5,503 bases of DNA, from contig JAIOWV010000095.1 in the NCBI GenBank assembly GCA_021741945.1, forward strand, positions 1 through 5,503, given 5' to 3'. The position numbers and the translations under genes are program-made. This document shows, in pieces, positions 4,914 through 5,503 of the stretch. The DNA is from Pontimonas sp. (GTDB taxonomy: Bacteria; Actinomycetota; Actinomycetes; Actinomycetales; Microbacteriaceae). Position 1 is the stretch's first letter; each line of letters opens with the position of its first letter. The notes under the pieces were generated by a model, which was not told the DNA's origin, did not search any database, and saw only the letters and a list, made by a program, of their open reading frames with translations.

Positions 4914-4945
4914 AAATAGTAGCAAAATATTTCTGGAAAAATAGT
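4914..4945 (-). promoter_or_regulatory. Candidate operon promoter with a 7-bp direct repeat (possible operator)
   Basis: On the minus strand TACTAT (complement of 4916-4921) fits a -10 and would start transcription near 4908, giving a leader of about 20 bases before the regulator ATG at 4887. No consensus -35 is found. The 7-mer ACTATTT occurs twice on this strand, at 4914-4920 and 4939-4945, with starts 25 bp apart, so one copy overlaps the -10 and the other falls at the -35 position. This is a plausible binding site for the operon's own winged-helix regulator. Confidence 0.4.
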
Positions 4946-4948
4946 TCT

Positions 4949-4981
4949 TATATTTCCGTGTCTGGGCCAATCCAATACCGT
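4949..4981 (+). promoter_or_regulatory. Candidate promoter elements for the NTF2-like gene
   Basis: Two -10-like hexamers precede this gene. TATATT at 4949-4954 is close to the -10 consensus and would give an mRNA with a leader of about 27 bases. TACCGT at 4976-4981 ends 6 bases before the ATG at 4988 and would give a leaderless mRNA. A GGAGG at 4982-4986 is only 1 base from the ATG, too close for a normal Shine-Dalgarno role at that codon. Confidence 0.35.
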
Positions 4982-4987
4982 GGAGGA

Positions 4988-5383
4988 ATGACAGCTATAG
5001 ACCTCGGCACCATAGACCCAGAAATCCGCACACTCGTCGATGATTACTTCGACCTCATGCACGAGCAGGACATGGCACTTTTTGATCGTGTCTTTCATCC
5101 CGACTCGGTGCTCTATGGCGTTGTTGATGGCCAGATCAACATTCGCCCCTATGCCGTTTACCGTGAGGCGGTAGCAGCACGCCAGTCACCCGCAACGCTT
5201 GGGAACAAGCGACGGGACGTCGTCCTGAGCGTCGACAAGATTTCTGGAACGCTCGCCCTGCTGAAGATGCAGTTGGAGATGTTTGGCGGAGTCATGCAGG
5301 ACTACCTCAACATCGTCTATCTCGATGGTCAGTGGTGGGTCATGGCAAAAATGTGGGAAAAGGTGGGCGAGGTCACTGATTAG
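4988..5383 (+). CDS. NTF2-fold protein, Lumazine_bd_2 / SnoaL-like
   Basis: This 131-aa cytoplasmic protein has the features of the NTF2-like fold, closest by eye to the putative lumazine-binding type (Lumazine_bd_2). A first helix IRTLVDDYFDLMHEQDMALFDRVFHPDS (13-40, in pieces) ends in the FHPDS motif typical of these proteins. YRE and SP at about 58-68 follow, then the strands of the curved sheet: RRDVVLSVDKIS (75-86), LALLKMQLEMFG (89-100), DYLNIVYLDGQWWVMAKMW (105-123). The YLNIVYLDGQWWVM-KMW ending is the most diagnostic part. The reaction or ligand is not known; relatives include small enzymes and ligand-binding proteins, so the lumazine name should not be taken as function. I chose the ATG at 4988 because the protein-like pattern begins there; an in-frame GTG at 4958 would add 10 residues. 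The gene is divergent from the regulator-sbtAB operon and shares its AT-rich intergenic region. Confidence 0.8.
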   Translation: MTAIDLGTIDPEIRTLVDDYFDLMHEQDMALFDRVFHPDSVLYGVVDGQINIRPYAVYREAVAARQSPATLGNKRRDVVLSVDKISGTLALLKMQLEMFGGVMQDYLNIVYLDGQWWVMAKMWEKVGEVTD

Positions 5384-5396
5384 GCCCTCGTAGTTT

Positions 5397-5503
5397 CTAG
5401 GCCGTTAGTGCCAACAGCACCGCTAAGAGCAGGAAGACGCCTGCCACGCTGAACTCCATGGCGATGGCCACTTTCGGTCGCTGGAAGAACGCGGACGCGG
5501 CCG
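5397..5503 (-). CDS. C-terminus of a membrane protein (cut by window end)
   Basis: An open minus-strand frame enters from the right edge and stops at 5399-5397. It encodes 34 visible residues: AASAFFQRPKVAIAMEFSVA, then a strongly hydrophobic end with GVFLLLAVLLAL, finishing TA. This looks like a last transmembrane helix after a short basic loop (QRPKVA). The arrangement is similar to the end of LysE/RhtB-type exporters, but 34 residues are too few for a family call. It converges with the NTF2-like gene, with 13 bases between the two stop codons. Confidence 0.5.
   Translation of the reverse strand, partial: AASAFFQRPKVAIAMEFSVAGVFLLLAVLLALTA

Noticed and set aside
5374..5410. Possible bidirectional terminator between the NTF2-like gene and the end gene (CACT...GGCC / GGCC...AGTG)
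   Set aside because: The pairing is broken by an asymmetric internal loop and there is no solid T run on either strand, so support is too weak.
1..5503. CRISPR array, insertion sequence or toxin-antitoxin module
   Set aside because: I saw no regularly spaced repeats, no transposase motifs and no terminal inverted repeats. The small gene pairs show no recognisable toxin or antitoxin sequence.

Overview
The window reads as a compact chromosomal segment of an actinobacterium (Actinomycetota). It opens with the 3' end of gyrA, followed by a 4-bp-overlapping gene for a DUF3566 membrane protein, then tRNA-Ile(GAT) and tRNA-Ala(TGC). This order is characteristic of the chromosomal region downstream of gyrAB in many Actinomycetota. 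GC is moderate by eye, intergenic gaps are short and 4-base stop/start overlaps recur, which suggests a streamlined, perhaps aquatic, lineage. The genus cannot be settled from this sequence.

Layout, left to right. (1) 2-720, +: end of gyrA and the DUF3566 gene. (2) 770-941, +: the two tRNA genes. (3) 995-2089, +: a secreted lipoprotein with an HEIFH motif and a downstream W-x-x-E-G motif, i.e. a probable zinc metallopeptidase of the gluzincin/Peptidase_MA type. (4) 2218-2633, +: two overlapping small genes, an unrecognised 67-aa protein and a 71-aa DUF4287 protein. (5) 2747-2768: a perfect 22-bp palindrome just before a two-gene unit (2794-3326, +) that encodes a small single-span membrane protein and an unrecognised 104-aa protein. 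(6) 4887-3327, -: a three-gene operon with 4-bp overlaps at both junctions. It encodes a winged-helix regulator, SbtA (sodium-dependent bicarbonate transporter family) and SbtB (the PII-like partner of SbtA). (7) 4988-5383, +: a divergent NTF2-fold/Lumazine_bd_2-like protein. (8) 5397-5503, -: the last 34 residues of a membrane protein cut by the window edge.

The most coherent system is the regulator-sbtA-sbtB operon. It pairs an inorganic-carbon transporter with its nucleotide-sensing regulator and adds a dedicated transcription factor. The operon promoter region carries a 7-bp direct repeat at the candidate -10 and -35 positions, which suggests autoregulation. SbtB ends before the C-terminal cysteine loop known from cyanobacterial SbtB, so redox control of that type appears absent. 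A second theme is leaderless expression: three plus-strand genes (995, 2218, 4988) have a TAnnnT hexamer 6-7 bases before the start codon and no well-placed Shine-Dalgarno sequence.
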